This document shows, in pieces, positions 17,243 to 25,679 of a DNA stretch of 45,208 nt. This DNA is from Lentzea albidocapillata subsp. violacea (lineage in GTDB: Bacteria > Actinomycetota > Actinomycetes > Mycobacteriales > Pseudonocardiaceae). The stretch covers positions 1-45,208 of the forward strand of contig NZ_FNET01000034.1 of NCBI RefSeq assembly GCF_900100275.1. The letters run 5' to 3'. Numbering within the stretch: position 1 is the stretch's first letter; each line of letters starts with the position of its first letter. The translations under genes and the position numbers were made by a program. Under the pieces are notes generated by a model. The model searched no databases. It saw only the letters and a list, made by a program, of their open reading frames with translations, and was not told where the DNA came from.

Positions 17243-18081
17243 GGTGCCACCACCCCGTTGCCGGAGCTCGGCGCGAGCGACTGCGGGGCGACACTCAAGG
17301 CGACTTCCTCTGGACGTGCCGGCCGCAGGTGCGATGCGTAGGTACCGTTGTGGATCGGCTGTTGTGAGGTCACGTGGACGTTGAGCGCGATCTTGGCGGC
17401 GGCACGGCCGAGCGCGGACCTGCTGGGGGCACGGCCGCTAATGCTCTGACCGCACAACGCAGCCGCACCCTTGATATCGCGAGGCACACGAGCCATCACG
17501 GGGATGCGGAGGGTCTGGGACACCTCTGCGGTTGGGTAGCCGTCTCCGACCAGGACGAAGCACGGGCGGCGCGACCACTGCTGGGCAGTCTGCAACTTGA
17601 GTGCGACGTGTGCGAGCTCGTCATCGTGAGGACGAGCGACGAGCAGCATCACGTCAGCGCTGCGGATGATCGCGAGCACCGGGGAGTCTGGGTCTACCCG
17701 GCCGCAGTCGGCGATGACCGTGCTGCCAGGTTGGTCAGCGGCGCGGCGCAGCGGTGACGACGGACCCGACGCCAGGACGCCGAGGGCCGCGCGAGCTTGT
17801 TCAGCACCAACAGGTCCGAGCACCACTCGCAGTCCCCCAGGCAGGAGCTGGGTGTGCTGGGCAACCAGGTTGGGGTCGGTACCGCCGCGGCGACGGGTTG
17901 CTGCAGCCAGGCTGACCAGACCAGGTGTGTCCCGCAGTCGGAAGCGGGCCATGAGGTCACCGCCGGCTGGGTCGACTTCGACAACGATCGGGCTCTCCTG
18001 GCCCGGCCAGCGGGCGCCGAGCGCCGTGGCCAGGGTGGTCACGCCTGGCGATCCTTTCAGTGAGCAAACGGCGATGAGCAT
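17239..18081 (-). CDS. tadZ: TadZ/CpaE-like ParA-family protein
   Basis: A 280-aa MinD/ParA-like protein that in Tad systems positions the pilus machine. The N-terminus reads MLIAVCSLKGSPGVTTLATAL: a deviant Walker A in which the usual GK lysine is Val, while the signature Lys9 is kept. ATP hydrolysis may be weak or absent, although such forms are common in actinobacterial Tad loci. VVEVDPAGGDL follows as a switch-like Asp. The ATG at 18081 overlaps the final base of the upstream SAF gene's stop codon. The earlier open frame up to 18231 overlaps that gene and is rejected. Confidence 0.85.
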   Translation of the reverse strand: MLIAVCSLKGSPGVTTLATALGARWPGQESPIVVEVDPAGGDLMARFRLRDTPGLVSLAAATRRRGGTDPNLVAQHTQLLPGGLRVVLGPVGAEQARAALGVLASGPSSPLRRAADQPGSTVIADCGRVDPDSPVLAIIRSADVMLLVARPHDDELAHVALKLQTAQQWSRRPCFVLVGDGYPTAEVSQTLRIPVMARVPRDIKGAAALCGQSISGRAPSRSALGRAAAKIALNVHVTSQQPIHNGTYASHLRPARPEEVALSVAPQSLAPSSGNGVVAP

Positions 18082-18791
18082 TAGCGGACTCCTCCTGCGA
18101 TCACGACCAGACTCAGCTGACCTGCTGGGGCAGCAGCCAGGGCGCGTGCGTCCGATTCGGACAGATGCAGGGACACCACGGTGGTCTGTTCTGTCTCGAG
18201 CGTCGCGACGCCAGCCACCACTGCGGTCCATGACGATGTCTGCCCGGTTCCCGTTGCCGTTCCGGGTGTCGTGTTCTGCCCCTGCGTGGTCAGCACCGTC
18301 ACCGTGGTTCCGGGTGACAGGTCAGGTGGAAACTGGCCCGGCTTGAGTCCCACAGCAGCGATGGCCTTGCCAAGTACGGGAATCAGCGGTGCGCCGAGAA
18401 CGGAACGGCTTAGCAGAGAACCGGCGGGCAGGCTGAATGCCATGGGCTGTCCCACCACTGCGGACCTAGCCGCTGCGGGCACGAGGTCCATGCCGCTATT
18501 CCTCGGCATGCCGATTTGCTTGAGGTCCTGCGCAGACAGGATCTGGCCTACGGCAACGGGGCGGGCCAGTGCAAGTACGGCCTCGCGGTCACCCAGCTGC
18601 ATGCCGGTGAAGACGCCTCCGGCCGCGCACACGAGAACCAGGAGGACACCAAGCAAGAGATACGGCACGCTGCGGCGCCGAGCACCGCCGGTCAGACGCG
18701 AGGAAGCCTTGCCATCACGGCCAGCCCACGCGTTCGACGATGCCTTCCGCGGCGCCGTATCTGTGCTGGTCGAAGCTGCGGTTGTTGTCAC
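18081..18791 (-). CDS. cpaB: CpaB/RcpC-like SAF-domain protein
   Basis: A 236-aa protein with one membrane anchor (VPYLLLGVLLVLVCAAGG, about 43-60) followed by a SAF domain (LARPVAVGQILSAQDLKQIG ... LPAGSLLSRSVL). CpaB/RcpC proteins work in the periplasm or cell wall zone with the Tad channel. The start is GTG 18791 with AAGGAGG shortly before it. It precedes the TadZ-like gene in the same operon. Confidence 0.82.
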   Translation of the reverse strand: MTTTAASTSTDTAPRKASSNAWAGRDGKASSRLTGGARRRSVPYLLLGVLLVLVCAAGGVFTGMQLGDREAVLALARPVAVGQILSAQDLKQIGMPRNSGMDLVPAAARSAVVGQPMAFSLPAGSLLSRSVLGAPLIPVLGKAIAAVGLKPGQFPPDLSPGTTVTVLTTQGQNTTPGTATGTGQTSSWTAVVAGVATLETEQTTVVSLHLSESDARALAAAPAGQLSLVVIAGGVR

Positions 18792-18908
18792 CGCCTACCT
18801 CCTTCAGGCATGACGCCATCGCGGCGCGTCGACTGAGGTGTCAGACGTGCCTTGTTTCCAACCGGGTATTCGTTGCGTGCGCCCGCCGTCGTCGGGCGGG
18901 GGCGTCGT

Positions 18909-19751
18909 TCAGCCGGCCGCGATCCCCTGGCTTTCGGCCACTCGCAGGGCCACTACGGCTGAGGTCGTCATGTTCGGGAACGTCCCGGCCTGTCCTGCAC
19001 CGGACCACGTCACGGTCCAGTTCACCGTTGCGGTGACAGAAAATGCGTCGGCAGGTTGCCCTGCCGAAGACGTCCGGTAGGTGTAACCACAGTCGGGCGA
19101 CGTGCTCTTCGGATCGCGATCTGCGGTGTAGGGAGTGCCTGAGGTGCTGCAGGTGGTCGAGCCGCCATCCCCCATGGACCAGGTCACCGAGACGGGCTTG
19201 GCCACGGCGGTCACGGACACGCCCGGCACAGACGCAGTGGCCGAGACCGGCGTCCATCCGTCTGAGAGCCACAACCACGTCGGGAGGTTCACCAGTTGGG
19301 TTCCGCCCGGACTTGCCGAGATAGTGGGCCGCGGCATCTGCAACCGCTTCCGGGCGATCTGTGCGACCTGCTCAGGTGAGAGTGTCGCGGGACGCTGTGC
19401 GCCAGCGGGAATCCAGACCGGACCGTGCGAGTCAGGATCTTTGCCATCCGGCGAGCAAAGAACCATGTACCAACCGCCAGACTCCTTCTGCTGACCCTCC
19501 GGCGGCTGACCGTCGACTGGTACATAGCGGCAGCCGAAACCTTCGTCGCCAGAGGCATCGTTGCCGCTGGTGTTGTTGTGCCCGTGGCTCGTTGAGTGGT
19601 CGGGGCGAGTACCTGCCGAGACTTCGCATACCGGAGATGGCGACTGGTTGCAGTTCGTGCCGCCCCAGATGTCGTCGGCGAGTGCCGTCACTGTTCCCGT
19701 GCACAGTCCTATCGTTGCTAGCACTGCCACTGTTGTAGTTCGTCGCATCAC
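18909..19751 (-). CDS. Secreted protein of the Tad locus
   Basis: A 280-aa exported protein. The signal peptide is clear: RRTT, a hydrophobic run (VAVLATIGLCTGTVTA) and a cut near ALA-DD. The mature part is Gly/Ser/Pro-rich at first, then has beta-sandwich-like segments with conserved aromatic residues, and several Cys (CSTSGTPY, CGYTYR). No enzymatic motif is recognised. Such proteins are common beside cpaB in actinobacterial Tad clusters and may be envelope or pilus-associated. The start overlaps the lipoprotein gene's stop by three bases (GTGA). Confidence 0.75.
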   Translation of the reverse strand: MMRRTTTVAVLATIGLCTGTVTALADDIWGGTNCNQSPSPVCEVSAGTRPDHSTSHGHNNTSGNDASGDEGFGCRYVPVDGQPPEGQQKESGGWYMVLCSPDGKDPDSHGPVWIPAGAQRPATLSPEQVAQIARKRLQMPRPTISASPGGTQLVNLPTWLWLSDGWTPVSATASVPGVSVTAVAKPVSVTWSMGDGGSTTCSTSGTPYTADRDPKSTSPDCGYTYRTSSAGQPADAFSVTATVNWTVTWSGAGQAGTFPNMTTSAVVALRVAESQGIAAG

Positions 19752-20299
19752 TTACACGTCCCCAGGTCATGGACGCCGAAGTCGGTAACCTTCCACTTCC
19801 CGTCCGCTTGTTTCTCCACGATGGCGTTGATGAGTCGCCTGCCACCTGGCACGTCGTCGGCAGGCTGACCGTTGTCCTTGCGGTACTTGAGTGCGTTTGT
19901 CGAATCGCCGCAGTCGGTGATCGTCACTTTCAGAGGATCACTCGCTGGGTCCACAGCGGACACTTGAGGACTGAGGGTTGGACTTCCCTTGGTGACCAGA
20001 CCCTTGTCCTGATCCGCGCGCAAGCTGCGCGTCAGCTTGTCCAGTGCGATTCCTGTTGCGTGCTGCCCCAACGCGGGAGACTGCCAATCAGACGTCTTCC
20101 CCGCCGTGGCGAAGGCAGACCACATCTCCCGATAGGCCGAGACCGCATGATCTCGAGCGACGTCAGCAGAAACTCCCGTTGATGACGACGGTGGCCGAGA
20201 CACCGAACCATCGTTTGCACGGTCGGCGGCGCGTTGATCGCATGCCGTCAGTGTGCTCACCACGCCTCCCAGAATGAGAAGGCTTACAGCCCTTTTCAT
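19748..20299 (-). CDS. Lipoprotein of the Tad locus
   Basis: A 183-aa lipoprotein. The signal sequence MKRAVSLLILGGVVSTLTAC ends at a lipobox Cys (LTAC), so it should be anchored to the outer face of the membrane. The mature part is a mixed alpha-beta fold of NTF2-like appearance (AYREMWSAFATAGKTSDW, VNAIVEKQADGKWKVTDFG), with two late Cys. ATG 20299 follows a TTTGGAGG-type ribosome-binding site; the long frame reaching 20425 is not used. Confidence 0.78.
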   Translation of the reverse strand: MKRAVSLLILGGVVSTLTACDQRAADRANDGSVSRPPSSSTGVSADVARDHAVSAYREMWSAFATAGKTSDWQSPALGQHATGIALDKLTRSLRADQDKGLVTKGSPTLSPQVSAVDPASDPLKVTITDCGDSTNALKYRKDNGQPADDVPGGRRLINAIVEKQADGKWKVTDFGVHDLGTCK

Positions 20300-20525
20300 C
20301 GCGGCCTCCAAACGGGATACGTGAGGGGTGGTGTCGAGGTGGCCCCTCGAGAGGGCGCGGGGCCACCTCGACCGGTACACCCGGCGTGAAGCTGATGTCC
20401 GGGCGGAGGTAGTCGGCGAGGGCAACCTCCACGGTCAACATGAAGATCGTGGTCGCGCGGTGCAGCACCCGCAGTGCTTCGTACGCGGTGACGGGGTTGT
20501 CGCCTTTGAGCAGCAGACACATCAC
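20163..20525 (-). CDS. Small protein of unknown function overlapping the lipoprotein gene
   Basis: The open frame is 120 codons and starts at GTG 20525 or ATG 20522, after a strong GGAGGTGG ribosome-binding site at 20534-20527. The first 75 codons show strong G/C bias at third positions, suggesting real coding. The last 45 codons lie inside the lipoprotein gene in another frame and lose that bias. Either the C-terminus is a by-product of a lost stop or frameshift, or the protein really overlaps by 137 bp. No family is recognised; the N-terminus (VTAYEALRVLHRATTIF) is helical. Confidence 0.45.
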   Translation of the reverse strand: MMCLLLKGDNPVTAYEALRVLHRATTIFMLTVEVALADYLRPDISFTPGVPVEVAPRPLEGPPRHHPSRIPFGGRDEKGCKPSHSGRRGEHTDGMRSTRRRPCKRWFGVSATVVINGSFC

Positions 20526-20535
20526 GCCACCTCCA

Positions 20536-21210
20536 TCACGCGTGAAGAATCGTGTAAATGGACCCCACGATCAGCGCAGGCCCAAGAGCAGTGCGGTCGC
20601 GGGACTCGATGCGCCTCGAAGCGAGCAGAGCCAGGTTCGAGATCGCCGCGAGAACGAGGCCTGCCGTGAGTCCGAATAGGACGTACGGCCATCCGAACCA
20701 TCCGAGGAAAGCCGCACACGTCGCTGCGAGTGTGACATCGCCGAACCCAAGGTCCGCACGAAGCCGAAGGTAGATCACAAACCACACCACGAACACCACC
20801 ACCGCGGCCGCACCTGCACGAGCAAGCGGTCCCACACTGCGCTCCGCGACTCCAAGGAGGCTGAACTGGACAAGTCCGCCAGCAAGCAGTACCGCGACGA
20901 CGCGGTGTGGCAACTGGTGGCAACTCCAATCGATCAACGCAAGCAGGAAGCCGAGGATCACCAGCCAGGCTACGACCGCCACTGTTGCGGGAGGCACCAC
21001 CCGAATCACGTAGATCAACGTGGCGCTGAGAAATGCTCCCGCCAAGAGAAGCGGCACCCAGCCGATCATCGCAACGAGATCCCACGACAGCGGTTTGTCG
21101 CGTGCTATCGACTGGCTGAGGATCAAGGCAGTAGGCCCCGCGACTGCTCCGAGCAAGCCACAGAACAGGAAGATCGACATGCTGCCTTCCGGCGATGTCA
21201 ACGTCCACAC
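20536..21210 (-). CDS. tadV: A24 prepilin peptidase (TadV/CpaA type)
   Basis: This 224-aa membrane aspartic peptidase should process the Flp and TadE-like pilins of this locus. The two catalytic Asp are in LIDWSCHQLP (Asp94) and LGFGDVTL (Asp158), the latter being the GxGD motif. About seven hydrophobic segments are seen. The start is GTG 21210 after GGAGGAGG; an ATG 30 bases in is also possible. It is the first gene of the operon that runs down to 8807. Confidence 0.85.
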   Translation of the reverse strand: MWTLTSPEGSMSIFLFCGLLGAVAGPTALILSQSIARDKPLSWDLVAMIGWVPLLLAGAFLSATLIYVIRVVPPATVAVVAWLVILGFLLALIDWSCHQLPHRVVAVLLAGGLVQFSLLGVAERSVGPLARAGAAAVVVFVVWFVIYLRLRADLGFGDVTLAATCAAFLGWFGWPYVLFGLTAGLVLAAISNLALLASRRIESRDRTALGPALIVGSIYTILHA

Positions 21211-21303
21211 GGGACACCTCCTCCTGCTTCTGGAATCTGAGACTTGGAGCTGTCTCCAAGGTCTACACCGTGACCCCCTACGTGCTTCAACGTGCGTAAG
21301 GCG

Positions 21304-21319
21304 CTGACTTTGAAGTCAG
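21304..21319. promoter_or_regulatory. Inverted repeat between the Tad operon and the FAD gene
   Basis: CTGACTT-TG-AAGTCAG, a perfect 7-bp inverted repeat with a 2-bp centre, lies 95 bp upstream of the prepilin peptidase start in the 215-bp gap between two minus-strand genes. It could be a regulator site for the Tad operon or part of a terminator of the FAD gene; there is no T-run. Confidence 0.4.
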
Positions 21320-21425
21320 TATGAGAGTCCAGGAGGAGCGATCACTCGTTCGGGTCAACGCTGAGCTGTTCGGGACAGGACAGCGGCACCACCGTGGTAA
21401 CGCCCTGCCTAGTTCCTGCCGCCGG

Positions 21426-22823
21426 CTACGAACTCGGTCGCGAGGACGCGGGCCGTTCGTCGGCGGTCAGAGGAGGTTCGATCCGCGCACGCCGTCGCGG
21501 GCCTAGCAAGGTGCCCAAAAGGACGCGAGGAGTCAGTAGACGGCTGGGAGGTCCCGAAAGGGTGTAGACATCCAGTTGCGCGGCAGCGACGGCCGGGCGC
21601 GCGGTTGCTGCCGACATCACGCGATCCAGGAACCGTTGTTGCAGGCGGGCCACGGGGCCGGGACGCGGCCCGAGAGTTGTCGGGTAACGCAGGTCCTGGC
21701 GGGTGGCCATCTCCCAAGCGAGGTCGGCTTCGTCGGCGATGTCGCGTTGGATGTCATGAGCGCCGTTCCCGATGCCGTGCCGTTGAAGTCCGGCGTCGAG
21801 GGCGAGTGCGCCGCGGGCGGCGATCGCCATGCCGTGTCCGTAGATGGGGTTGAAAGTGCAGGCGGCGTCGCCGAGTACGACAAGTCCGTTCGGCCAGTCC
21901 GGTAGATCGTGGAAGTGGCGGCGCCGGTTGCCTGGGATGCGGAAGCCGCGAGGTGAGGTGAGTGGTCGGGCCGTGCCGATGAGGTCGGCGATGATGGGGT
22001 GGCGCAGGCTTCGGGCGTACGCAGCGAACCCGGTCTCGTCGGTGGGCGGTTGGTGGTCGCGGGTGCCGACGAGGGTGACGATCCATTGACCGTCTTCGAT
22101 GGGTACCAGCACCCCGGCTTTGACGTAGTCGGTGCGGGCCGGGTCGGACATGATGTTGATTTCAGGGAATTCGTCCCTGGCGGTATCTGGTGCTTGGTAC
22201 AGGCGGGTGCTGTAGAAGACCTGCGGATCGATGTGCACCTCGGCCGGTGCCGGTACCCCGAGCGCAGCGAGCCACTGCATGACGGCGGAACCATGGCCGG
22301 TGGCATCGACGACAAAGTCGGCTTCGATCTCGCTCGTCTGCCCGGTCGGCCGGTCCCGAACGCGCACTCCGGTGACTTGCTTCGGACCTCCGAGCAGACC
22401 GACGGCGTCGGTGGCTTGGCGAACGTTGATGCAGGGGTCGGAAAGGACGCGGCGGCGGACGACCCAGTCGAGCAGGCTGCGGCTGCAGGCGATGAGGAAC
22501 TGCATCTCCCCGAAGCGCTCGTACCATCCGCTCGAGACCAACGTGAGCAGGCGGTTGGGCGCGCCGATGTGCTGCGCACCGTGATCAAGCAGTTCTCGGG
22601 TAGTGCCAGGCAACAGCTCATCCAACGCGCGGGCGCCACCAGAGACCAGTACGTGGGTGTGGTGGGCTTGTGGTGTGCCACCGCGGTGGACAGGTCCGTC
22701 GGGCAGTCGATCGCGCTCGATGATGGTGACCACGTCGGCATGACGGGCCAGCACAGTCGCAGCAAGGGTGCCCGCCAGCCCGCCTCCCAGGACGACTGCG
22801 TGCAATGGCTCTCCGGTGGGCAT
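21426..22823 (-). CDS. FAD-dependent monooxygenase/oxidoreductase
   Basis: A 465-aa flavoprotein of the p-hydroxybenzoate-hydroxylase-like superfamily. The FAD dinucleotide-binding motif is at the N-terminus (VVLGGGLAGTLAA, about 10-22, then ERD). The second FAD-binding motif is GDAACTFNPIYGHGM at about 325-339. In between is DATGHGSA, the typical Asp region. The C-terminal 100 residues may cap the active site. Substrate unknown. It is the last gene of a four-gene operon with an XRE regulator, an ImmA/IrrE protein and a MAB_1171c membrane protein, so a redox role linked to that module is possible. Confidence 0.82.
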   Translation of the reverse strand: MPTGEPLHAVVLGGGLAGTLAATVLARHADVVTIIERDRLPDGPVHRGGTPQAHHTHVLVSGGARALDELLPGTTRELLDHGAQHIGAPNRLLTLVSSGWYERFGEMQFLIACSRSLLDWVVRRRVLSDPCINVRQATDAVGLLGGPKQVTGVRVRDRPTGQTSEIEADFVVDATGHGSAVMQWLAALGVPAPAEVHIDPQVFYSTRLYQAPDTARDEFPEINIMSDPARTDYVKAGVLVPIEDGQWIVTLVGTRDHQPPTDETGFAAYARSLRHPIIADLIGTARPLTSPRGFRIPGNRRRHFHDLPDWPNGLVVLGDAACTFNPIYGHGMAIAARGALALDAGLQRHGIGNGAHDIQRDIADEADLAWEMATRQDLRYPTTLGPRPGPVARLQQRFLDRVMSAATARPAVAAAQLDVYTLSGPPSRLLTPRVLLGTLLGPRRRARIEPPLTADERPASSRPSS

Positions 22824-22856
22824 GGGCGAGCGTCCTTCCCGAATGGCTGCCAGGGC

Positions 22857-24113
22857 TTAGGGATGCGGCTGTGCGCGCATGGAACGAGTTGTCTGGGATG
22901 CGGCCAGGACGGCCTCGTCGCTCAGCGGACTGGTGAAGGCACGGGCGATGAGAACGAGCCGTCGACGTTCGCCGGCGAAGGCATGTCCGGCGTCGTCGGT
23001 GTCGTCCGCGTGAGTCTGATTTGGACGGTTGGTGCTGCTGCCGCCAGCCGTTCGGGCCAGCAACGCGGTCTTGAGATGGACGGCTTCCTCCAGGGCTGCG
23101 GTTTGCACGTCGTCAAGGTCAGCTTGGCGTGCTTTCCGTCGAGCAGCGGCCGTCAGATTGGCATCGCGCTGCGAGGAGAGCTGATGGAGCCAGTCGTTGA
23201 TCTCGATGACGCGCCAGAACAGTCGCCTTCGAAGGCTGAAGCGATCGGCCAGTGAACCGGGCGTGTGCACCATCTCCGGCTCGACGCTCCGCAGGGCCCG
23301 CCACAGGTCTGCGAGCGCACGGTAGTCGCGAAGGTCGGCACCGAGATGCGTGACGCGACCCCATACCGACGATAGGCCGGGGCCCCAGGCGGCGATGCTG
23401 TTGCCGACGATCACCAAAGGCACGCCAAGGACGGAGAGCGCCGGCGCGATCTCGCTGCTCCAGGAGTCCAACTCGGCACCGAACCAGCTGCCGATCACCG
23501 CGGCCAAGCTGATGACGCCATAGGCGACCGGGAACAGGATGCCCACTGCCGTCAGGCGCAGTCCTCGACGCAACCAAGGTCGGTCGGTGGTTTCAGGATG
23601 ATGGGACCACTGCCAGCACAGGCGGACGACGTTGGCCACGCCGACTGCATAGGACAGGAAGTACAGAACCAGCAGTTCTGCCAGGTAGGGCTCGCCTGCA
23701 TAGGCGGCAGCGAAGTCGAGGTGACGCTCGGCAGGACGGTCGCCGAGGAAGAACAGCACGATGATCGCGGCCGCAACGCTCGTGTATGTCAGCACCAACC
23801 ACCGCGAGGTCCGCCACGCTGCCGCCGGTGGGTGCAGCCAGTAGACGAGCATGGTTTGTACCGAACACACAAACCCCAGGGCAAAGCAGAACCCCAGCAA
23901 GATCGAGAGGCTGTGGACACCGGTCACTCGGTCGAGGTTTACACCGATCGCTGGTGCGGCCAGCAGCACTGCGGGAACGGCAAACAGGCAGGAAACACAG
24001 ACGGGCCGAATCGCCGGTTTGCGATCGGCCGGAGCGTGGCGCAGCGCTTGGTACTTGTACAAGCCCAACGCTGCGATGCCCAGCGCTGCCACGAGGAAGA
24101 AGGCGTCAACCAT
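22857..24113 (-). CDS. MAB_1171c-type membrane protein
   Basis: A 418-aa protein with seven or eight membrane helices in the first 250 residues (first at about 1-20, then 45-60, 73-92 and so on), followed by a soluble helical region of about 165 residues with HLGADLRDYRALADLWRAL. This plan matches the MAB_1171c family, often annotated as a putative transporter although its substrate is unknown. ATG 24113 overlaps the stop of the ImmA-like gene by eight bases. It lies in the operon XRE - ImmA-like - this gene - FAD oxidase, which is typical for this family in actinobacteria. Confidence 0.8.
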   Translation of the reverse strand: MVDAFFLVAALGIAALGLYKYQALRHAPADRKPAIRPVCVSCLFAVPAVLLAAPAIGVNLDRVTGVHSLSILLGFCFALGFVCSVQTMLVYWLHPPAAAWRTSRWLVLTYTSVAAAIIVLFFLGDRPAERHLDFAAAYAGEPYLAELLVLYFLSYAVGVANVVRLCWQWSHHPETTDRPWLRRGLRLTAVGILFPVAYGVISLAAVIGSWFGAELDSWSSEIAPALSVLGVPLVIVGNSIAAWGPGLSSVWGRVTHLGADLRDYRALADLWRALRSVEPEMVHTPGSLADRFSLRRRLFWRVIEINDWLHQLSSQRDANLTAAARRKARQADLDDVQTAALEEAVHLKTALLARTAGGSSTNRPNQTHADDTDDAGHAFAGERRRLVLIARAFTSPLSDEAVLAASQTTRSMRAQPHP

Positions 24114-24711
24114 GGCGACCTCGCGGGGAGTACCCGAGGGTGTACCAAGCTCTGGTGGCCAGGTCGTCACGGCCAGGTTCGAAGGGAGGGGTGTCCTGCC
24201 GCTGAGCCCAGTCGATCAGCCCTTGCGTCAGTGCGCCGGCGACCTGGTCGGCCTCACGTTCCTCGGCGCGTGAAAGCGTGGTGCGTCCAGCGAGGATGCG
24301 CAGCATGTCCGGAGACAAATCGGGATAGAACAACGCACGAGCTTCCTCCGCGGTCAGCTGCATGGGTCGGTGATCGCAGAGCATGTGCGCTATCTCGTGC
24401 AAAAGAATCAGCAGCCGGTGCACCCAGCTGCGCGCGGTGGTCACGATGACCACGTGAACATCGTCATCGGTGACCGCCCACAGGCCGCTCACACCGGCGC
24501 CAAGATCGTCGAACCGCAGTCTGACCTCGCGCTGCAGGCGCTGAGCCATCACCTCACACAGGCGGAGGCACACGGTCTCGGTCGTCGCCGAGGGTGCAAG
24601 ATCCAAATCGCGGATCAACTCGTCGCGTAAACCTCGCAGGTGCCGAGCTTTCATAGCCGCATCACCGCCCTCCCCAGCTCCGGCGCGGCGCCACAGCGAG
24701 ATCGCAGGCAT
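24106..24711 (-). CDS. ImmA/IrrE-type protein with HEIAH motif
   Basis: A 201-aa protein with a zincin-like motif LLHEIAHMLCDH (about 103-114) and a downstream EEREADQVAGAL that may supply the third metal ligand. This is the ImmA/IrrE pattern: proteases that cleave or act on an XRE-type repressor. The XRE regulator gene immediately precedes it and its stop overlaps this start (TGATG), suggesting a repressor-protease pair. An alternative ATG is at 24654. Proteolytic activity is inferred from the motif. Confidence 0.82.
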   Translation of the reverse strand: MPAISLWRRAGAGEGGDAAMKARHLRGLRDELIRDLDLAPSATTETVCLRLCEVMAQRLQREVRLRFDDLGAGVSGLWAVTDDDVHVVIVTTARSWVHRLLILLHEIAHMLCDHRPMQLTAEEARALFYPDLSPDMLRILAGRTTLSRAEEREADQVAGALTQGLIDWAQRQDTPPFEPGRDDLATRAWYTLGYSPRGRHG

Positions 24712-25481
24712 CAGTCGGCCGCTTCATCACGAATCACCTCAGGCTTGCTTTCGCCACGAGCGCCGAACGGGTCAAGAGCGGGCTGCTCCAGCAGCCGCCG
24801 TAACTCCTCGGACTCGACCTCTGGCCGCAACGCGCGCACCAGCGCGAGCACCACCTTGGTCCGCACCTCGGCCGAAGGGGATGTCGCTGTCGCCCTCAGG
24901 ATGACTTCGTTGACCCCCAGGCGTTCCATCGTTTGATGGGTCTCCAACTGCTCCTCCACACGGACAGCCAGCTCCTCGTCGAAGAAGTAGGCGGGCTCCG
25001 CACCGAAGGCGACAGCGAGGGCGATCACGTGCTTGAGCTTTGGGCTGGGGTTCTTGCCGCTGCGCAGGTCGCGAATGGTGTTCGGTGCGATCGTCCAACC
25101 GTCGTCGCCAATGGCCTCCGCCCTCCGGCGCACCGCGGTCGCCACGGCCTCAGGCGTGATCTCGCCCTGGCCAGGCGGATGCACCAGCGAGAACAAGCGG
25201 TTGAGCTTGACTGCGAACGGACGGCCAGGCAGGTCTGGCGTTCGATCACGGCGGCCTCCGACGAAGAACGCCGGGTGCACGTCTAACGCCTCAGACAAGG
25301 CGAGGACGGTCTGCAATGTGGGCTCGCGGCGTCCTTTGCGCAGATGCGCGATGTAGCTATGGGTGACGCCGATGGTTTGCCCAAGTTCGACGTTGGAGTA
25401 CGGCCGACCGGTGTCGGCTCGTTGAGTGGAACACAGCTGGCCAAGGACATCGGCGAACGAAGGCCATGTCGCTGCGTCCAT
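24711..25481 (-). CDS. XRE-family regulator of the ImmA/MAB_1171c module
   Basis: A 256-aa DNA-binding protein. The N-terminal helix-turn-helix (about 28-75, SNVELGQTIGVTHSYIAHLRKG, LQTVLALSEALDVHPAFF) is of the Cro/C1 type. A second HTH-like segment occurs at about 120-165 (APNTIRDLRSGKNPSPKLKH), so it may have two DNA-binding units. The last 90 residues are helical. It lies divergent from the GGDEF-HxlR gene, and the 198-bp gap between them should hold both promoters. The ImmA-like protein next to it is the likely partner. Confidence 0.82.
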   Translation of the reverse strand: MDAATWPSFADVLGQLCSTQRADTGRPYSNVELGQTIGVTHSYIAHLRKGRREPTLQTVLALSEALDVHPAFFVGGRRDRTPDLPGRPFAVKLNRLFSLVHPPGQGEITPEAVATAVRRRAEAIGDDGWTIAPNTIRDLRSGKNPSPKLKHVIALAVAFGAEPAYFFDEELAVRVEEQLETHQTMERLGVNEVILRATATSPSAEVRTKVVLALVRALRPEVESEELRRLLEQPALDPFGARGESKPEVIRDEAAD

Positions 25482-25679
25482 ACGCCCCACCCCGCCAAGC
25501 TTGTACCGGATTGCTGCTCCTTCACCAGATCGGCGCATTCTGGTTGAAGTCTTGCTCTTGTCAGCCTAATGTCACGAGCACTCGCCTTCAACCGCCCTGA
25601 AGGGTGACAAACCTGAATCAGCAATCCAGTACAACTCCGGTGGGTGACGCCGGGTAGAACCGTTCGGGGGACCGTCAGG
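25482..25679. promoter_or_regulatory. Divergent promoter region between XRE and GGDEF-HxlR genes
   Basis: These 198 bp separate two oppositely directed genes, so they must carry both promoters. I see a small inverted repeat (CCCT-GA-AGGG) but no confident -35/-10 pair. A GGGGGA sequence about 13 bases upstream of the ATG at 25680 is a usable ribosome-binding site. Confidence 0.45.
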
